Below are positions 22,271 to 34,467 of a DNA stretch of 64,000 nucleotides, in pieces. Below the pieces are notes generated by a model that had not been told where the DNA came from, did not search any database, and saw nothing but the letters and a program-made list of their open reading frames with translations. Source of the stretch: Proteles cristata cristata (lineage: Eukaryota; Chordata; Mammalia; Carnivora; Hyaenidae); NCBI GenBank assembly GCA_017311185.1, contig JAESUZ010003526.1:434001-498000 (forward strand). The letters are read 5' to 3'. Both the position numbers and the translations under genes were made by a program. Numbering within the stretch: the first letter of the stretch is position 1; each line of letters begins with the position of its first letter.

Positions 22271-22520
22271 TGGTGTACTAGTCAGGATGGGCCAGTTATG
22301 CCGCATAACAAACATCCCCAAAAGATGGATACCTCAAGACAGGGTTTATTCCTTGTTGGTGCTGTGTCTGTGACTAGACAGCAGAGGGACTGCTCACTGC
22401 TGTCACTCAGGGATCCGAGCAGACGGAGCAGCAGCCTTACGGAACACTTGCGTGTCACAGAGGGAAAGAGACAGAGGCATATGGGCTTGTGCAGCTCTTC
22501 CCTAAAGCAGCAGTGTCGCT
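22271..22520 (+). repeat. Ancient interspersed repeat, family unnamed
   Basis: 'actagtcaggatgggccagttatgc', 'aacaaacatccccaaaa' and 'acagggtttattccttg' closely resemble the 5' end of an old non-autonomous mammalian transposable element that I cannot name with certainty. Confidence 0.5.
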
Positions 22521-22960
22521 GTCACTCGAATTCCGTTGACCAAAGTAGGCTACTCACCCTGACTTCTTGACGGCAGGGGACACACAAGCTACCCATGGCC
22601 CTGAAGACCAGGACGTATTTGGTGGTGTGCTGACATTGACCACAGAGGCCAAGACAGGTTCTGTACTTCACCCCAGGCCACGGGAGGAGCCTCAGGAGGC
22701 ATTGAGTAACGGAAGCTGAGACCTCCTTTGTTTTAATTTTGCACTTTTCCTTGACTTGCATATGGAGAAGGGCACAAAGGAATAGCCGATGAATTGCTAC
22801 TAATTGAGCATGCTCGTATATAACCCGCATTCAAATCCACAGAAAATGCAGCACCAGCCCCTGAAGGCCCCTGGGCCCTCAGCAGGCATTGCCTGCCCGG
22901 GATCCATCTCTCAGCGTGTGAATTTCATCCATATCCAATCTCAGTGGCCCAATTTCTTTT

Positions 22961-23180
22961 TTTTTTCTTTTTCTCTTAATGTTTATTTTTGAGAGAGAGA
23001 CAGAGCACACGCACGCATGCATGAGTGGGGGAGGGGCAGAGAGAGGGCAGGGAGACCTGATGGGAAGTGGGCTCAGCGCTGTCAGCACAGAGCCCGATGC
23101 CGGGCTGGAACTCATGAACTGTGAGATCATGACCTGAGCCGAAATCTGACACTTAACTGACTGAGCCACTGAGACGCCCC
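22961..23180 (-). repeat. CAN-SINE (felid-like, diverged)
   Basis: T-rich tail, 'gtcagcacagagcccgatgc', head ending 'gagacgcccc'. Imperfect target copies at 22945-22960 (TGGCCCAATTTCTTTT) and 23185-23200 (TGGCCAGATTTCTTTT). Confidence 0.9.
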
Positions 23181-23199
23181 TCCTTGGCCAGATTTCTTT

Positions 23200-23665
23200 T
23201 ACCCAGCAAGCTTTGTTCTGCCGTGCTGAGTATGTACCTGTTTTCCTCCACTGCTGTGAGGTATTCCAGCGTGTGCATATACGTGTGTTTATCCCTTCTA
23301 CCTTTGATAACATTTGGGTGGTTTACAGTTTGAGGATCTTTTTTTTTTTTTTTTTAGGAGATAGAGAGAGACAGCGTGAGCAGGGGAGGGTCAGAGAGAG
23401 AGGGAGTCACAGACTGAAACAGCCTCCAGGCTTTGAGCTGGCAGTCAGCACAGAGCCCGATGCGGGGCCCGAACCCACAAACCACGAGATCATGACCTAA
23501 GCAAAAGTCGGATGCTCAACCGACTAAGCCACCCAGGCGCCCCCAGTTTGAGGATCTTATGAGTAAACCTGCCGTGAACATTCTAGAACATGTGGTTTGG
23601 TGCCCCTGCATAGCATTCCCACTGGCTATGTGCCTGGAAGTGGAATCATGGTCTCACGATATTTA
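23200..23665 (+). repeat. L1-like LINE fragment, split by a SINE
   Basis: 'gtattccagcgtgtgcatat', 'acatttgggtggtttacagttt', then after the SINE 'aacctgccgtgaacattcta' and 'ctggaagtggaatcatgg' follow the order of L1 3' sequence. Confidence 0.6.
23341..23543 (-). repeat. CAN-SINE (felid type) in an L1 fragment
   Basis: Complete reverse-complement SINE with a perfect target duplication CAGTTTGAGGATCTT at 23326-23340 and 23544-23558. The L1 sequence continues on both sides. Confidence 0.95.
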
Positions 23666-23999
23666 AGAAGGCTCTCCTGGGCACTGTGGAGACATCAAGC
23701 CAGTGACCCAAAGCCAGGAGTGGGGAGAGAGGGACAAAGGGCCAGGCCCTCAGCCCCCTCAACCTCAGAATCCAGAAACATCTCCAGTGCAGCCTCCTCT
23801 TCCGCAGAACTGGGGCGTCTGTATTGTGACTATAAGATGAAAAGCGCATATCGTCAGCACCCCCTAAAATCACGTTACAAAAAGCCCGCACGCGGGGCTG
23901 TGTGCTCAGCCCCAAACGGCAGCCTGTAGGCCTTACTTGAGTCATGCAGTGACATAGCACGTTCTGGTACGCAGGCAAGAAGAATCGTGTCGTATCTGA

Positions 24000-25164
24000 A
24001 TGCACGGAACTCACATCTGCCAGGCGCATGTGTGAGGAGCCCTCCCTGCCCCCCGCCGGCCCCAAGTCATCCAGTCGAGCCTCCTCACCCACCTGACATG
24101 CAGGAAGACTGAGGCCACCCAGTGAGTCAGCAGAGGGGACTCCTGGGGCAGCCCGACTGGTCCAGCCCCCTCCCCCTGCTCCCTGCTTCTGGCTGCAAGG
24201 GACCAAGGGTCTGGGGACATTTGCTCAGAGGCTGGTGAGACTTGCTCCGGTACCTCTTGGGGCGACATTTCTTAATAGAGGAGCCGAGAGAGGGTGATTC
24301 TTCGCCCAGAAGGAAGCCAAGAGAACAGCGGGGTTTTAGGCTTGGCCACTGGAAGACAGGACTGTTTGTGGAAGACGGGCCTCTCTGCCTGGCCGGGCCT
24401 CATTCGCAAGAGCTGAGCAAGAGGCCATGGGCCCTGCAGCCGGAGCCCACAAGCCGGGGCCTCGGTACTGGGCAGACGCGGCTCCTAGGCCTGGTCTGCG
24501 ATGCCGGGCAGGTGGCTGGCTCAGGGGGACTGTCTCCCATGTGAACCTGCACAGGTGCATGTGAGGCCACCGTGCGCGGCCAGCTCTCGTCCTGAAAAAA
24601 CCCTTTTATTCACCCGAGGCCAGAACAAGGCTGTGCCGACATCCAACCCCAAGCCCTTCCGGGTCAGTGGGTTTTTGTTTTGGTTTTGTTTTAATAAAGA
24701 TATGGTATGGTTATCCTTACCTTGGCTGGCCTCCCCTGGCCCCGCGTCTGGGTGACCCAGGCAGGGGGTGGTCTCTGAGACGCCCCCCCGACTCCTGGGG
24801 AGGTGGGCCAGGCGCTAAAGGTGGAGGTTGGGGGGGCACCTGGGGAAGCGGAGGGGGACACTGGCCAGTCGTGAGAAGAAATGCATCTTTGTCACAGACA
24901 CATGTGGGGCTCTTCATGTGAATTGTTTCAGTGCCCAACAGGAAGAAGAGAAATGAGGCTTTGCTATAAGCCGCTGCCTCTCGGCCTGGCGGGATGTCAC
25001 TCAGGCGCGTCTGTGGCCCGCTTCTATTAAGGAGGGAGCTGTCAGCTCTCCTCAGGCCAGAGACCCAAGGGGCTCTCCGGGCAGGAGGTGGCCCGGAGCT
25101 GTCTGCGGATGGCCCAGCGTCAGCACGGGGGGCGCCGGGGGCCCCGCCTCCGAAGGGCACAGGG
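24000..25164. other. Unique intron sequence
   Basis: No repeat family recognised apart from a short T/G-rich stretch near 24670. No coding evidence. Confidence 0.5.
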
Positions 25165-25400
25165 GACTGTTGATGGATTCTTCGAGCACTGCACTAGGCC
25201 TGGGGGCTGGGGACATGGGAGGACCTGGCCACCTGCTCTGGGCGGAGCGCGTGTGACGGGAGGTGTTCCAGGCAAGGCACCGCAAAGGTGTGGAGACAGG
25301 AGTGTCCAAGGAATGCGCTGTGGTCTCCGAGGGGCCAGAGAACACTGGGGACACTGGGTTGAGGCCAGAAAGGGTAGCAAGGGCCACCTGTGAGGGGCAG
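25165..25400 (-). repeat. Possible L2 fragment, antisense
   Basis: 'ttcgagcactgcactaggcctgg' and 'gaggtgttccaggcaaggca' resemble diverged antisense L2. Confidence 0.35.
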
Positions 25401-25799
25401 GAGTCTGGGCTTGCGGCTCTCAGGGATCTGATTGGCTGTGACGCGGGGGAGTGGGGCTCCGGTTCCAGGGAGGCCTCTGGGATAGAAGGCCTGAGGCAGG
25501 TGGAGACCAGTGGAAGGCAGAGTGGCTGTCCAGGCAAGATGGCAGAACACACTGGGACACGCTTCCTAACCGGCCAGGGGGACGCCGAGACGGCCAGCTC
25601 CCGGAAGCTCACACCATGCAGAGCATTCAGACTTCCCTGGAGAACCAGGCAGGGACAAGCCCGGAATAATCCCGGGCCCCCAGGGCCTGAGGAGCCTCCT
25701 GACCCCTCCACAACGAAGGGAAGAGGGACCTGAAGCCAGTGCGCCGTGCTCTGGTTCTGGGGGGCATGTAAACCCCTGCCTGGTATCTATGGCAACTCT

Positions 25800-26045
25800 C
25801 TGTTAACCAGAACTTGGTTCCACAGACTCCTGTCCTCTGTTCATTCTCAAAAACTAAATACAGAAAATACCAAAGAGGGAAAAGAAGAAAACAGAAGTCA
25901 CCCCTAGGCCCCGCTGATGAGAATGCACTGGTGTTAAGCATTTTTGTGCATTTCCACCCAGTCTGTTGCACAAAATCAGGATTGCGTTCAACATCCGCTT
26001 TCGCATCCTGCTTTTCACTGTGCATCAGATCGTGGGCACTTGGCT
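25800..26045 (+). repeat. Old LINE (L1-like) fragment
   Basis: 'aagcatttttgtgcatttccacccag' and 'gcatcctgcttttcactgtgcatc' are phrases of old L1-related 3' sequence. Confidence 0.4.
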
Positions 26046-26344
26046 GAGGGGCAGGAAAGGGTCTTTGGAAACGAGGCCGTGGGGGGCTGGAACCTTGCGA
26101 GGGCAAGTCGTTTCTCGCCCGTTTCTGGGTCTCTGCAAGGGGAGGTGGGGCCCACGTCAGGAGTGTCGATGTTTCGCCTACCGCGGTGGTCGGTCTGCTC
26201 CAGGCTCACCGTGCCCACTGCCCGCTCCCCCGGCCGGGAGAGCCTGGTGAAGGTGGGCATAGGGTGGGCGCGGGGCTGGCGCCCCTGCCTGGCATGTGGT
26301 GTGGTTGGGAGGCAGCCCCTGGACTCCAGTCAACCGGGACTCAC

Positions 26345-26510
26345 TCCTGCTTCCAGCATTTTCCCACTGTGTGATCATGGGCAATACATAGCCCTTCCCA
26401 ATCTCCCTCTTATAGGCTCTAGAGCTGGGTAGCTGTGACAGATTACTGACTCCATATGTGCGAGCACTTAGCACATAGTAAGTGCTCAGCAAATGGGAAC
26501 CATCATCGAT
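26345..26510 (+). repeat. MIR SINE
   Basis: 'cccactgtgtgatcatgggcaa' and 'acttagcacatagtaagtgctcagcaaatg'. Confidence 0.7.
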
Positions 26511-26760
26511 ATTATGATTCATGTTATCTGTGACTTCTCAGGTGTGACTTGTGGCTCAAGTCACACTCTTTTCACAGCTTTCTGTCGAGCACTTGGGGCC
26601 TAGGGGACATGGCCAGGGTGTGGCAGCTGGTACAGTGACCTTCTCGTGGCCAGAGCCAGCTTCGTGACCCTGTGACCTGTGCGGCCACACAGGGCTTGTG
26701 CTCAGAAATGCCCTGTGCTTGGTCTGGTGCTTTGCTGTCGCTTTCTTGAGATTCATACTT

Positions 26761-26959
26761 TTGTTTATGTTTATTTTATTTTAAAGAAAGGGAGAGAAAA
26801 AGTACAAGCAGGGAAGGGGCAGAGAGAGGGAGACACAGAATCTGAAGCCGGCTTCGAGCTGTCAGCACAGAGCCCGATGCGGGGCTCGAACTCACGAACC
26901 AGGAGATGATGATCTGAGCTGAAGTCGGCCGCTCAACTGACTGAGCCACGCAGGCGCCC
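26761..26959 (-). repeat. CAN-SINE (felid-like) with target duplication
   Basis: TTATTTTATTTTAAAG tail side, 'gctgtcagcacagagcccg', head ending 'gcaggcgccc'. TGAGATTCATACTT is repeated at 26747-26760 and 26960-26973. Confidence 0.93.
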
Positions 26960-26973
26960 TGAGATTCATACTT

Positions 26974-29900
26974 GTTGAGCAGGGGGGTTCCTGCACTTTT
27001 ATTCCAGGCTGGGCCCCACTCATTGCGGAGCTTAGCCCGGACTTCACAGGGTTCCGGCCTGCACAGGGTTCCGGCCAGGCCGCCTCCCTGCCCCCCGTTC
27101 AGAGAGAACACTCCCCTGTGAGGTCTGGTGCCGTGCCCTGGGCACACGTGGAGGCAGGCGCCGAGGAGGGCTCCGACTGTCACACCCGGGGGCTGCTGGT
27201 GCCGTGCCTGAAACCTGCCCAGGGCAGGAAGCCGTCCGGGTGGAATGCCAGGCCGGGCCGGGCAGAGCAGGGGGCCCGCTGAGCTGTGGCCAGACACGCT
27301 GGGGAGACGCAAGACGACTCAGGCTGGAATCGATTGAAACCGAGCCAAGCACTCGGGCCGCCGAGCACATGTGAGGAGGAGAGGGCGGCACACCCGCCGG
27401 CACTGAGGTGCTCTGGTGGTGGGTTCTCCTCCCTCCGATCTCGGGGAGGCGGGCCTGATGCGCCCCCCCACCCAGCACCCAAACCTGTGGGGAGATAGGA
27501 GAGGAGCGAGCAGCAGGCCACGTGGTGTCCGGGGGGCCAGGGCAGCATCACAGGACAGGTGAGACTTGGGCCACCCGCATGTGCAGGGACGGGGCATCCG
27601 AGACACGAGGGGCCGGGCTGGTGGGGCCAGGGCCTCTGGCTGGTGAAGGCAGCTCAGCCGAAGGGAACAGAGGGAGCGGAGGAGAGACAGAGAAAGAATA
27701 CCTCCGGTGTCTCCCCGAGGTGCACAGGCCTCCCCTCCCCAGGGGGTGCCTGCAGTCTCCCTGCTGGTCACCACCCAGGGGTGCTGGCCCCAGAGTGAGA
27801 GTGGCAGGGGTGTACCCGGAAAGGAGAGGGAGTCGAGGAGAGGCTCTGCCTCTAAGCGTCCCGTGTCGGCCTATGTGGGTGACTCAGACACAGGCAGCCA
27901 GGCGTCCAGCCCGCAAGATGTAGGAGTCCTGGAAGGGGGTTGTGTGGATCCAGAAGAAAGGGAAGAGCTGCATCTCGGAAGGAAACCAGGAAGGCCTTTG
28001 GGAGCCTCTGCTGCCTTGCACAGGGACCTGCAGAGAGGCGGGAGGGTAGCCCAGGAGGCGTGCACCCGCCTGTTGAAGGTGGGACAGTCCCCGTTGGAGG
28101 CAGCTGACGTCTGATCTCAGACTGCAGGGCAGGACAGCGGGAGCCGGCGGTCCCCAGGGCGCTGGGGCTGGAGGGGTCTGAGCACCCTGCTGAGAACGGG
28201 AACTCGAGTAGGTGAAAGTACTGAGGAGCCACTGGAGGCTTCATCGCAAGGGAGTGCCCTGAGCAGAGCCTGTGAGACGCCACCCGGGGCCCCAGTGTGG
28301 AGCTGGTGGGGAATTCCCAGCAGGAGGTGATGAGGCCAGATTCTAGGCCGTGGCCACGAGGGTGGACGGGGGGGTCCGACGAGAACTTTGAGGCCTCCTC
28401 AGAGACAGGCCCCAGGACATGGGGGCAGAAGGCAAGGTCTTTGGAGCGGAGGGGCCTTGGGGTGCCTAGGGTGCATTGGATCCAGGGTCTGGAGCTGCAG
28501 GGGTGGTTGGGGTAGGAGAGGCGGGGGAGCTTTGTCCTCAGGAGGCGGCCAGGGCTCTGGGAGGGGAAGAGGTCAGCGAGGAAGAGAGGCCAGACGATGG
28601 GACTGAGGACCAGGGACACTGGGGAGGTGGGCGTGGCCCAGGGTCCTCCTGGACCCTGGTGTGGACCGGAGGGGACCAGCCTGTAACGGGAGGGACAGGG
28701 GAGTGGTGTCAGGAGGGCCTGCGGACTGGAAGTCTGCAGCCACAGGCCCGTCCTGCGTGAGTCCTCTGGCCGAGGTCCTTGTCCACCTGCCGGGGGAGGA
28801 CGGCCTGTCTCCCAGAGGGCGGTGGGGCTGCCAGGCCTCAAGGACAAAGGCAGGCGGGGGCAGGGGAAGGAGCTTGTGGCTGGGAGCTTAATGGCCCCGA
28901 AAAAAAACCATAAAACTGGAGAATTATGGGAGACATAAACAGAGCTGTCAGGGATTAGCCTGGGGAAGAGATGCCAGCGGCTGAGCCGGGATCCTTGCGT
29001 GTGCATAAAAAAGACAGAAGTTATAAAAGGAGAGAGATTAAGAAGATGCTGCCTCCACGCTTGGGCTCCCTGGCCCATTCCTTTCTCACGCCCCGCCGGA
29101 GGCCCCAGCCGCATGCTGACCCCGGGCCCCCGGCCTGCGTGGCCCGGGCAGGGGCAGGGCCTGCCGGAGCCGGAGCCGGCGTCGCAGGGACCGATGGGGG
29201 GCGGGGGGGCCGGGGAGCCAGGCCCAAGGCCGGAGGCGGCGCCAGTGCTGACAATTTATGGGCGCTCACACACCCTGCCGTCTTCATTTTCGCCATTCTG
29301 CTGATGTCATTAGCCGAGCACTAATGGGCTTAAATTTCACCTTAAACCATCCCCACTGTCCTCAGCAGATGACAAACGCCCTGCTCTCTCCAGCTCTGCA
29401 AAGCTGCCGGGCGCTGCCAGCCGCCTGCCCCTCCTTCCTCCCACGCCCTTCCGGCCCCCAGGGAGAGGCTCCCTGGGACCCCTGGCCTGGGGACACTTGC
29501 AGGTCAGGGGAATTCCCAGGGGTCTCTGCGAGCCACAGGGGCCGGCAGGGCGCACAAAGGGGAACCCCAGCATGTGGAATGGCACAGTCTGGGGAGGCAG
29601 GACCCCGGGGGCCTGTGGGCCAGCAGGGCTGCTCCCCTCTCAGTGAACCAGCCCGGGGATCCTGAAAGGAGGCTGCAGGGGGCTTTGGGGACCCCGGGAA
29701 TTACCTGCCATGTTCTCATAAGCCTTAGGGAAATCGCGTTCTGCTTAAGCTGACAAAAATAGCCCTGGCTTTACTTGGGGCTGGAATTCCAGTCCATCAC
29801 TGCACCCACGCCCATACCCCCACCCCCACTCATTCATTCGACAAACGCGCGGCCCAGAACCCCTGGCTTGCTCAGTTCCATCAAAGGCCCCAACTAGCTG

Positions 29901-30090
29901 TTGGATCCCCACGAGAGAGAACAAGTGGGTGAACTCTAACTGTTTGTTTGAGAGACAAAAGCTTTCCAGCCGTGGCTCTGAGGGTGGGAGGTGTAGTGAC
30001 AAAGGAGCTCAGGGGCTGTCACTGTGGACCCATCGGTCCTTGGTCCTTGAGGGGCATGTTTGCCTGAAAAGGAAGGACAGGAATAGAGAG
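26974..30090. other. Unique GC-rich intron with a regulatory-looking core
   Basis: Mostly purine-biased unique sequence, including a tandem 17-base echo (CACAGGGTTCCGGCC at 27045 and 27062). The 420-codon minus-strand frame at 27852-29114 is compositional. 28860-29360 is described as a candidate element. Confidence 0.5.
29080..29250. promoter_or_regulatory. Small CpG-rich patch
   Basis: 'gagccggagccggcgtcgcag' and 'ggcggcgccagtg' lie between two AT-rich blocks. Too small for a confident island. Confidence 0.4.
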
Positions 30091-30096
30091 AGTGCT

Positions 30097-30318
30097 TGGG
30101 GGCATCTGGGTGGCTCAGTCGGTTGAGCGTCCGACTTTGGCTCAGGTCACGATCTCCCAGTTTGTGGGTTCGCGCCCCGCGTCGGGCTCTGTGCTGACAG
30201 CTCAGAGCCTGGAGCCCGCTTCGGGTTCTATGTCTCCCTCTCTCTCTGCCCCTCCGCAGCTCACACTCTGTCTTTCAAAAATAAATAAGCGTTAAAAATT
30301 TTTTTTAATAAAAAATAA
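30097..30318 (+). repeat. CAN-SINE (felid type)
   Basis: Sense copy: 'gggggcatctgggtggctcag', 'ggctctgtgctgacagctcag', tail 'aaaaataaataagcg' and A/T run. Weak target copies (AGAGAGAGTGCT near 30085 and AAGAGAGCGTCT near 30320). Confidence 0.93.
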
Positions 30319-30970
30319 GAAAGAGAGCGTCTGGGCGGAAGCAGCACCAGGTCAGGCTGTGTGGGGGTCTCCCTGATGTTTGCACATGTCCATGGCTGCC
30401 TTTGCTCGGCGACAAGGGGCGAATGCCCAAGGAGCTGGGACGTCTCCACCAGTAAAGCTGGCCTGTGGGGGGCCAGGCCCAGAGCACCCCTTTCCCAGGG
30501 GAATCATGCCACCTCCAGGTCCCCAGCACCAGCCTTCCATCACTGTGTCCACAGTGCCAAGGAAGCCTCGCATGCCACACTGTCCCCGCAGTGAGATGGG
30601 GACGGAAGAGGCTGCTGCAGGCCCATGGGTGGGACAGGAGGCTACAGGTGTGCGCCACCGTGCTGCCTGGCCACCGAGCCCTTGCTGGGACCCAGACTCG
30701 AGATCTGCCACCTCAGGGTGTTGGCCCTGACCAGCGCTGACACGTGGGCAGCTGTGAGCGAGACTCGGGTCAGCGATGCACACAGGAGAGGCTCCGGTGA
30801 GGCGGGTCTGCAGGGAGCAGGGGAGGCTCTACCTCCTGGCCCAGGAGGGTAGGGTCACCTGGCAGCTGGGAGAATGGGCTCTGGACAGACCTGGCGGGCT
30901 GGCCCCTCTCCTCCCCTGCCAGTATTTGCAGTTGGCCGTTGAGTCCCAAAGTGCTCTGTTTCTGACATTT

Positions 30971-31179
30971 TTTAAAAAGTATTTTATTTATTTTTGAGAG
31001 AGAGACAGCATGAGCAGGGGAGGATCAGAGAGAGAGGAAGACACAGAATCTGAAGCAGGTTCCAGGCTCTGAGCTAGCTGTCAGCACATAGCCCGACGCG
31101 GGGCTCGAACCCACGAACCACAAGATCATGACCTGAGCTGAAGTCGGACGTTTAACTGACTGAGCCACCCAGGTGCCCC
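30971..31179 (-). repeat. CAN-SINE (felid type) with target duplication
   Basis: Reverse-complement SINE ending 'cccaggtgcccc'. Target copies TGTTTCTGACATTT (before) and TGTTTTCTGACATTT (after) differ by one T. Confidence 0.93.
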
Positions 31180-31199
31180 TGTTTTCTGACATTTCTAGA

Positions 31200-31755
31200 A
31201 CCTCCCCCACTCCTGTCCAGCTGGCTCTCCTCATTGCTCCCTGGGAAGCCATGCTAGCTTCCCGGCCCCCCTGCCCACCTTCACCGAACCGTTCCCTACC
31301 ACTGCCACACCAGGAGCTTACACACACGTGTCCGATGGTGCCACTCACTCCTCTGCTTGCCCTCTGTGGCTCCCCATTGTCAACGCACAAAATCCAAGAT
31401 CTTCATGTGGCTGGCACAGCCTATACCACAGAGAAGTGGGCCCTGCCTGTTTCTCACCTCTTGCCGCTCACTCACGTTCAACTTGCAGGCCATGGTCACA
31501 TTTTCATTACCCTCGCCCTCCCTCTCATCTTCCAGACGCCTTCCTTCATTCCCCCACTGACCTCAGGTCTCAGGTGAGGGCTTTCCTTTGGGAAGTCTTT
31601 TCTGATCTGCTCTTCCCACTCAGGTGTGATGTATGGGCCTTCCCTGCCTGGTGGCACTTAACTGCTTTCCCCGAGAGGCTCTGAAGCCCACGGCCGTCTC
31701 AGTACCAAGCACTTCTGTGCTACATAGGAGGCACTCAGTAACTATTTCTTGGATG
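31200..31755 (+). repeat. L2 LINE
   Basis: 'gtggctccccattgtcaacgcac', 'caaaatccaagatcttcatg', 'ggctttcctttgggaagtct', and 'ataggaggcactcagtaactatttcttgga' at the tip. One of the longest L2 copies in the window. Confidence 0.8.
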
Positions 31756-31797
31756 GATGGATGGATGGATGGATGGATGGATGGATGGATGGATGGG
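31751..31797. repeat. (GGAT)n tetranucleotide microsatellite
   Basis: About eleven GGAT units grown from the L2 3' tail; related GTGG and GGAT words continue to about 31835. Confidence 0.95.
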
Positions 31798-31909
31798 AGG
31801 GTGGGTAAGTGAGTGGGTGGATGGATACATGGAGGGGGTGTGAGGGTGAATGAAGGGACTGTGTGGTCTGTGACAGGAGCCCATAGGTACCAGGAAGTGT
31901 TCTGAGCCA

Positions 31910-31970
31910 TGGAGCAAATCCCTGCCTCTCAGTGGCCTCAATTTCCCTGTCTGTAAAATGGTCCACCCAG
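31910..31970 (+). repeat. MIR fragment
   Basis: 'ggcctcaatttccctgtctgtaaaatggtcc'. Confidence 0.6.
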
Positions 31971-32554
31971 GACCTGTGGCTAGGAAGGAGGCTCAGGGTG
32001 AGCTGAAGGGAAGGCACAGGCGCAGAAGCAGCAGATCGGATGTCCCAAGGACAGTGCGTGGGACAGAGCACGTTTTCTGGGAGTCCCTGCAGGTTCCAAA
32101 AGTCTCCCTTCTTCGGGGGAGATCTCTGATGCCCACTGTGCTTGCTTGTGCCCAGGATCCTTGCACCGAGTAGTACATGTGGACCCCGATGAGCTGAATT
32201 GAAGTTTAAATGTCGCTGTTCACCAAGAAGTTCCCTTTGCCTCCAGACCTTAATCGTGCTGTCTGCAAAATGGGGGTGCCCGTATGGTGCTTGCACAGCT
32301 CCTCGTGGAATTAAAATGATGTCATACCTCTGTTGATGCCCTGCACGTGGGGGGCATCCAGGAACTAGGGGACTTAAAATCCCGGTGCTGAGAGCAACTT
32401 CTGCCCCAGGGCCAACCATGAAAATCAGAGCCAACGACAGCACAGTGCTCCCCCCGGGACCTCCAGGAATTGAGGTTGAAGCTTTCCCATCCTAGGCCTG
32501 ACTTCACAGCCGTGAATTATATCAGTAATGTCACACTTCCCATGACTGACCTAC

Positions 32555-32720
32555 TATAGTGCTTCTGGCTCCTCACAAGCCATGTGACTTTGGACGAGCG
32601 ACCTAACGTCTCTGAGCCTCCGTTGCCCCATCTGTAAGAGGAGTTAAAGTACATACGGCGCTTCTTAAAACAGGGCCCTGCACACGTAAGCACTGTGTGA
32701 AAATTAGTCGTGAGGGTGAT
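32555..32720 (+). repeat. MIR SINE
   Basis: 'catgtgactttggacgagcgacc', 'ctgagcctccgttgccccatctgtaag', 'agggccctgcacacgtaagc'. Confidence 0.75.
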
Positions 32721-33269
32721 GATGACAGAGCAGCTTTATGTCCATTTTCCTGTTGGATCTTTGCTTAACCCTGTGAGGGGGGTACTTCTCACATGTAACA
32801 GGGGAAGAAGCAGAGGCCCAGAGAGGTGGGGTGACTCAGTGGGGGTCACACAGAAAGTCGGTGCAGGGCCTTGGGTACTGGATGTTCTTTCCAGAGACTC
32901 ACGAGGCTCTGGTCTGGAAAAAGCCAGCCCTTGAGCAGGAACACAGGGGCCTTTCTGAGCCCTCTCTCCACGGGCCTGGGGCTGTTCCACCCACCGTGCC
33001 AGCCAGGGAACCCAGACGGCAGGCCCTGCTCTGGCCGCTGGCTGCCTGTGCCAGAACAGTGTGCCTGCCCACCCGGGAAGAGAGCAGCTGCTCCCGGGGC
33101 CCAGTGGTGGGGGAGTGCTGAGCTAGGTTCTTGTCACTCCAAGGAGCCCCGCCCCCCACCCCCCGGCCCCACCTCCAAAGCCAGCTAGGACCAGTCAGGG
33201 ATTTTCCTGAACTTTCCCTCTGTTAGAAAAAAAAATTATATAAATATTTACCCTTTAGAAATAACAGCT

Positions 33270-33460
33270 CACTTGTTGGGCCCTCCTCTGCCAGACATGG
33301 CTTGGAAGACTGTCCACTTTCTCATTTAATTCTCGCCCACCCTCCGAGGTACTTACTCTTACAGCTGTTTCACAGATGAGGAAACTGAGGCACGGGCGCT
33401 GGGGCTGCCTGCCGAGGCCACCCAGCTCAGTGGTGTGGCTAAGCCAGGATGGGCCCCAGA
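33270..33460 (-). repeat. MIR SINE, antisense
   Basis: 'ctttctcatttaattctcgc', 'cagatgaggaaactgaggcac', 'ctaagccaggatgggcccc'. Confidence 0.75.
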
Positions 33461-33754
33461 CATTCCTGGACGGCCTCCCTATCGGGCCACGCCCTCGGGG
33501 CCCAGGAAAGCCCAGAAGGGCCTCTGCTTTTAAGTTTTCTAATGTGTGTTGCCTTTGCTCTGATGCTCGTGGTAGAAATGGAGCGGGACCCACGGTCCCG
33601 CACCACACCAGGAGCGGCCCCTGGGACTTGTGCGCCGGCCGGGGCTTTCCCAGCGGCCCTGCTCCCCGCCCGAGCCTGGCCTGGCTTGTTTGTGTCCCCT
33701 ACGGTGCCCCCACAAGTGACGATCCAGACTCAAGGGGGATTCAGGTTTGGCCCC

Positions 33755-33795
33755 CCACCACTTGGAGCCTCAGTTTCCACACCTGTAAAATGGGG
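33755..33795 (+). repeat. MIR fragment
   Basis: 'cctcagtttccacacctgtaaaatgggggctg'. Confidence 0.6.
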
Positions 33796-34467
33796 GCTGA
33801 GCGCCATCTTGCCTGCTGCGGACGCAGGAGTGCCGACTCCTCCGGGCAGCCGGCCTCAGGCCATCCCCCGGATGAGGAAGCCGAGGTCACGTGACCTGCT
33901 GGCCTCTAGAGCAACAGCACAGAACTTGCCAGATTGGAGCCCAAAACCCAGGCTTCTTCAGTCACCTTGCAGAGCCCAGAGGATGGACATTTATGCATAT
34001 AAGTTCTAAAACCTTTTTGTAAGGGTTGTATGCTTAAGGGGGAAGAAAAATTTTTTTTAACACACCGGCCCCTTTTATACGGTGGAACATCTCAGCACAC
34101 TCACTGCCCGCGCTTTTCTCCCCAACTTGCAGGCTGCACCCCAGTAATACTCGGGGCCCTTCCTCACTCCCTGGACTCCATTCTGTGGAATTCCCCGGAT
34201 GCATTTCTCTCAACCCCTCACACGGGCATTTTGGGGGATCTCCAGTCTTTGCACGGCTGCGGAGGACATCGCAGTCCTAGTGCTGGGCAGAGGGCACGTG
34301 CACTTCTTCTGTGGGGCTGTCGCGCCCCCAGACTCTCCAGGGAGATTGTCCTGGCTCCTCCCCACATCCCCGGGTGGCTGCACTATACCGTGTTCCCACC
34401 AGCCCCGTGCCTCGAAAATGTAATTGGCATTCCCCACGAGGAATCCTCAAAGGCCCCCGAGTATGTT

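Noticed and set aside
27852..29114. 420-codon minus-strand frame in the intron
   Set aside because: No recognisable domain, Pro/Ser/Leu/Arg-rich, lies partly over the candidate regulatory block, and no splice or promoter support.
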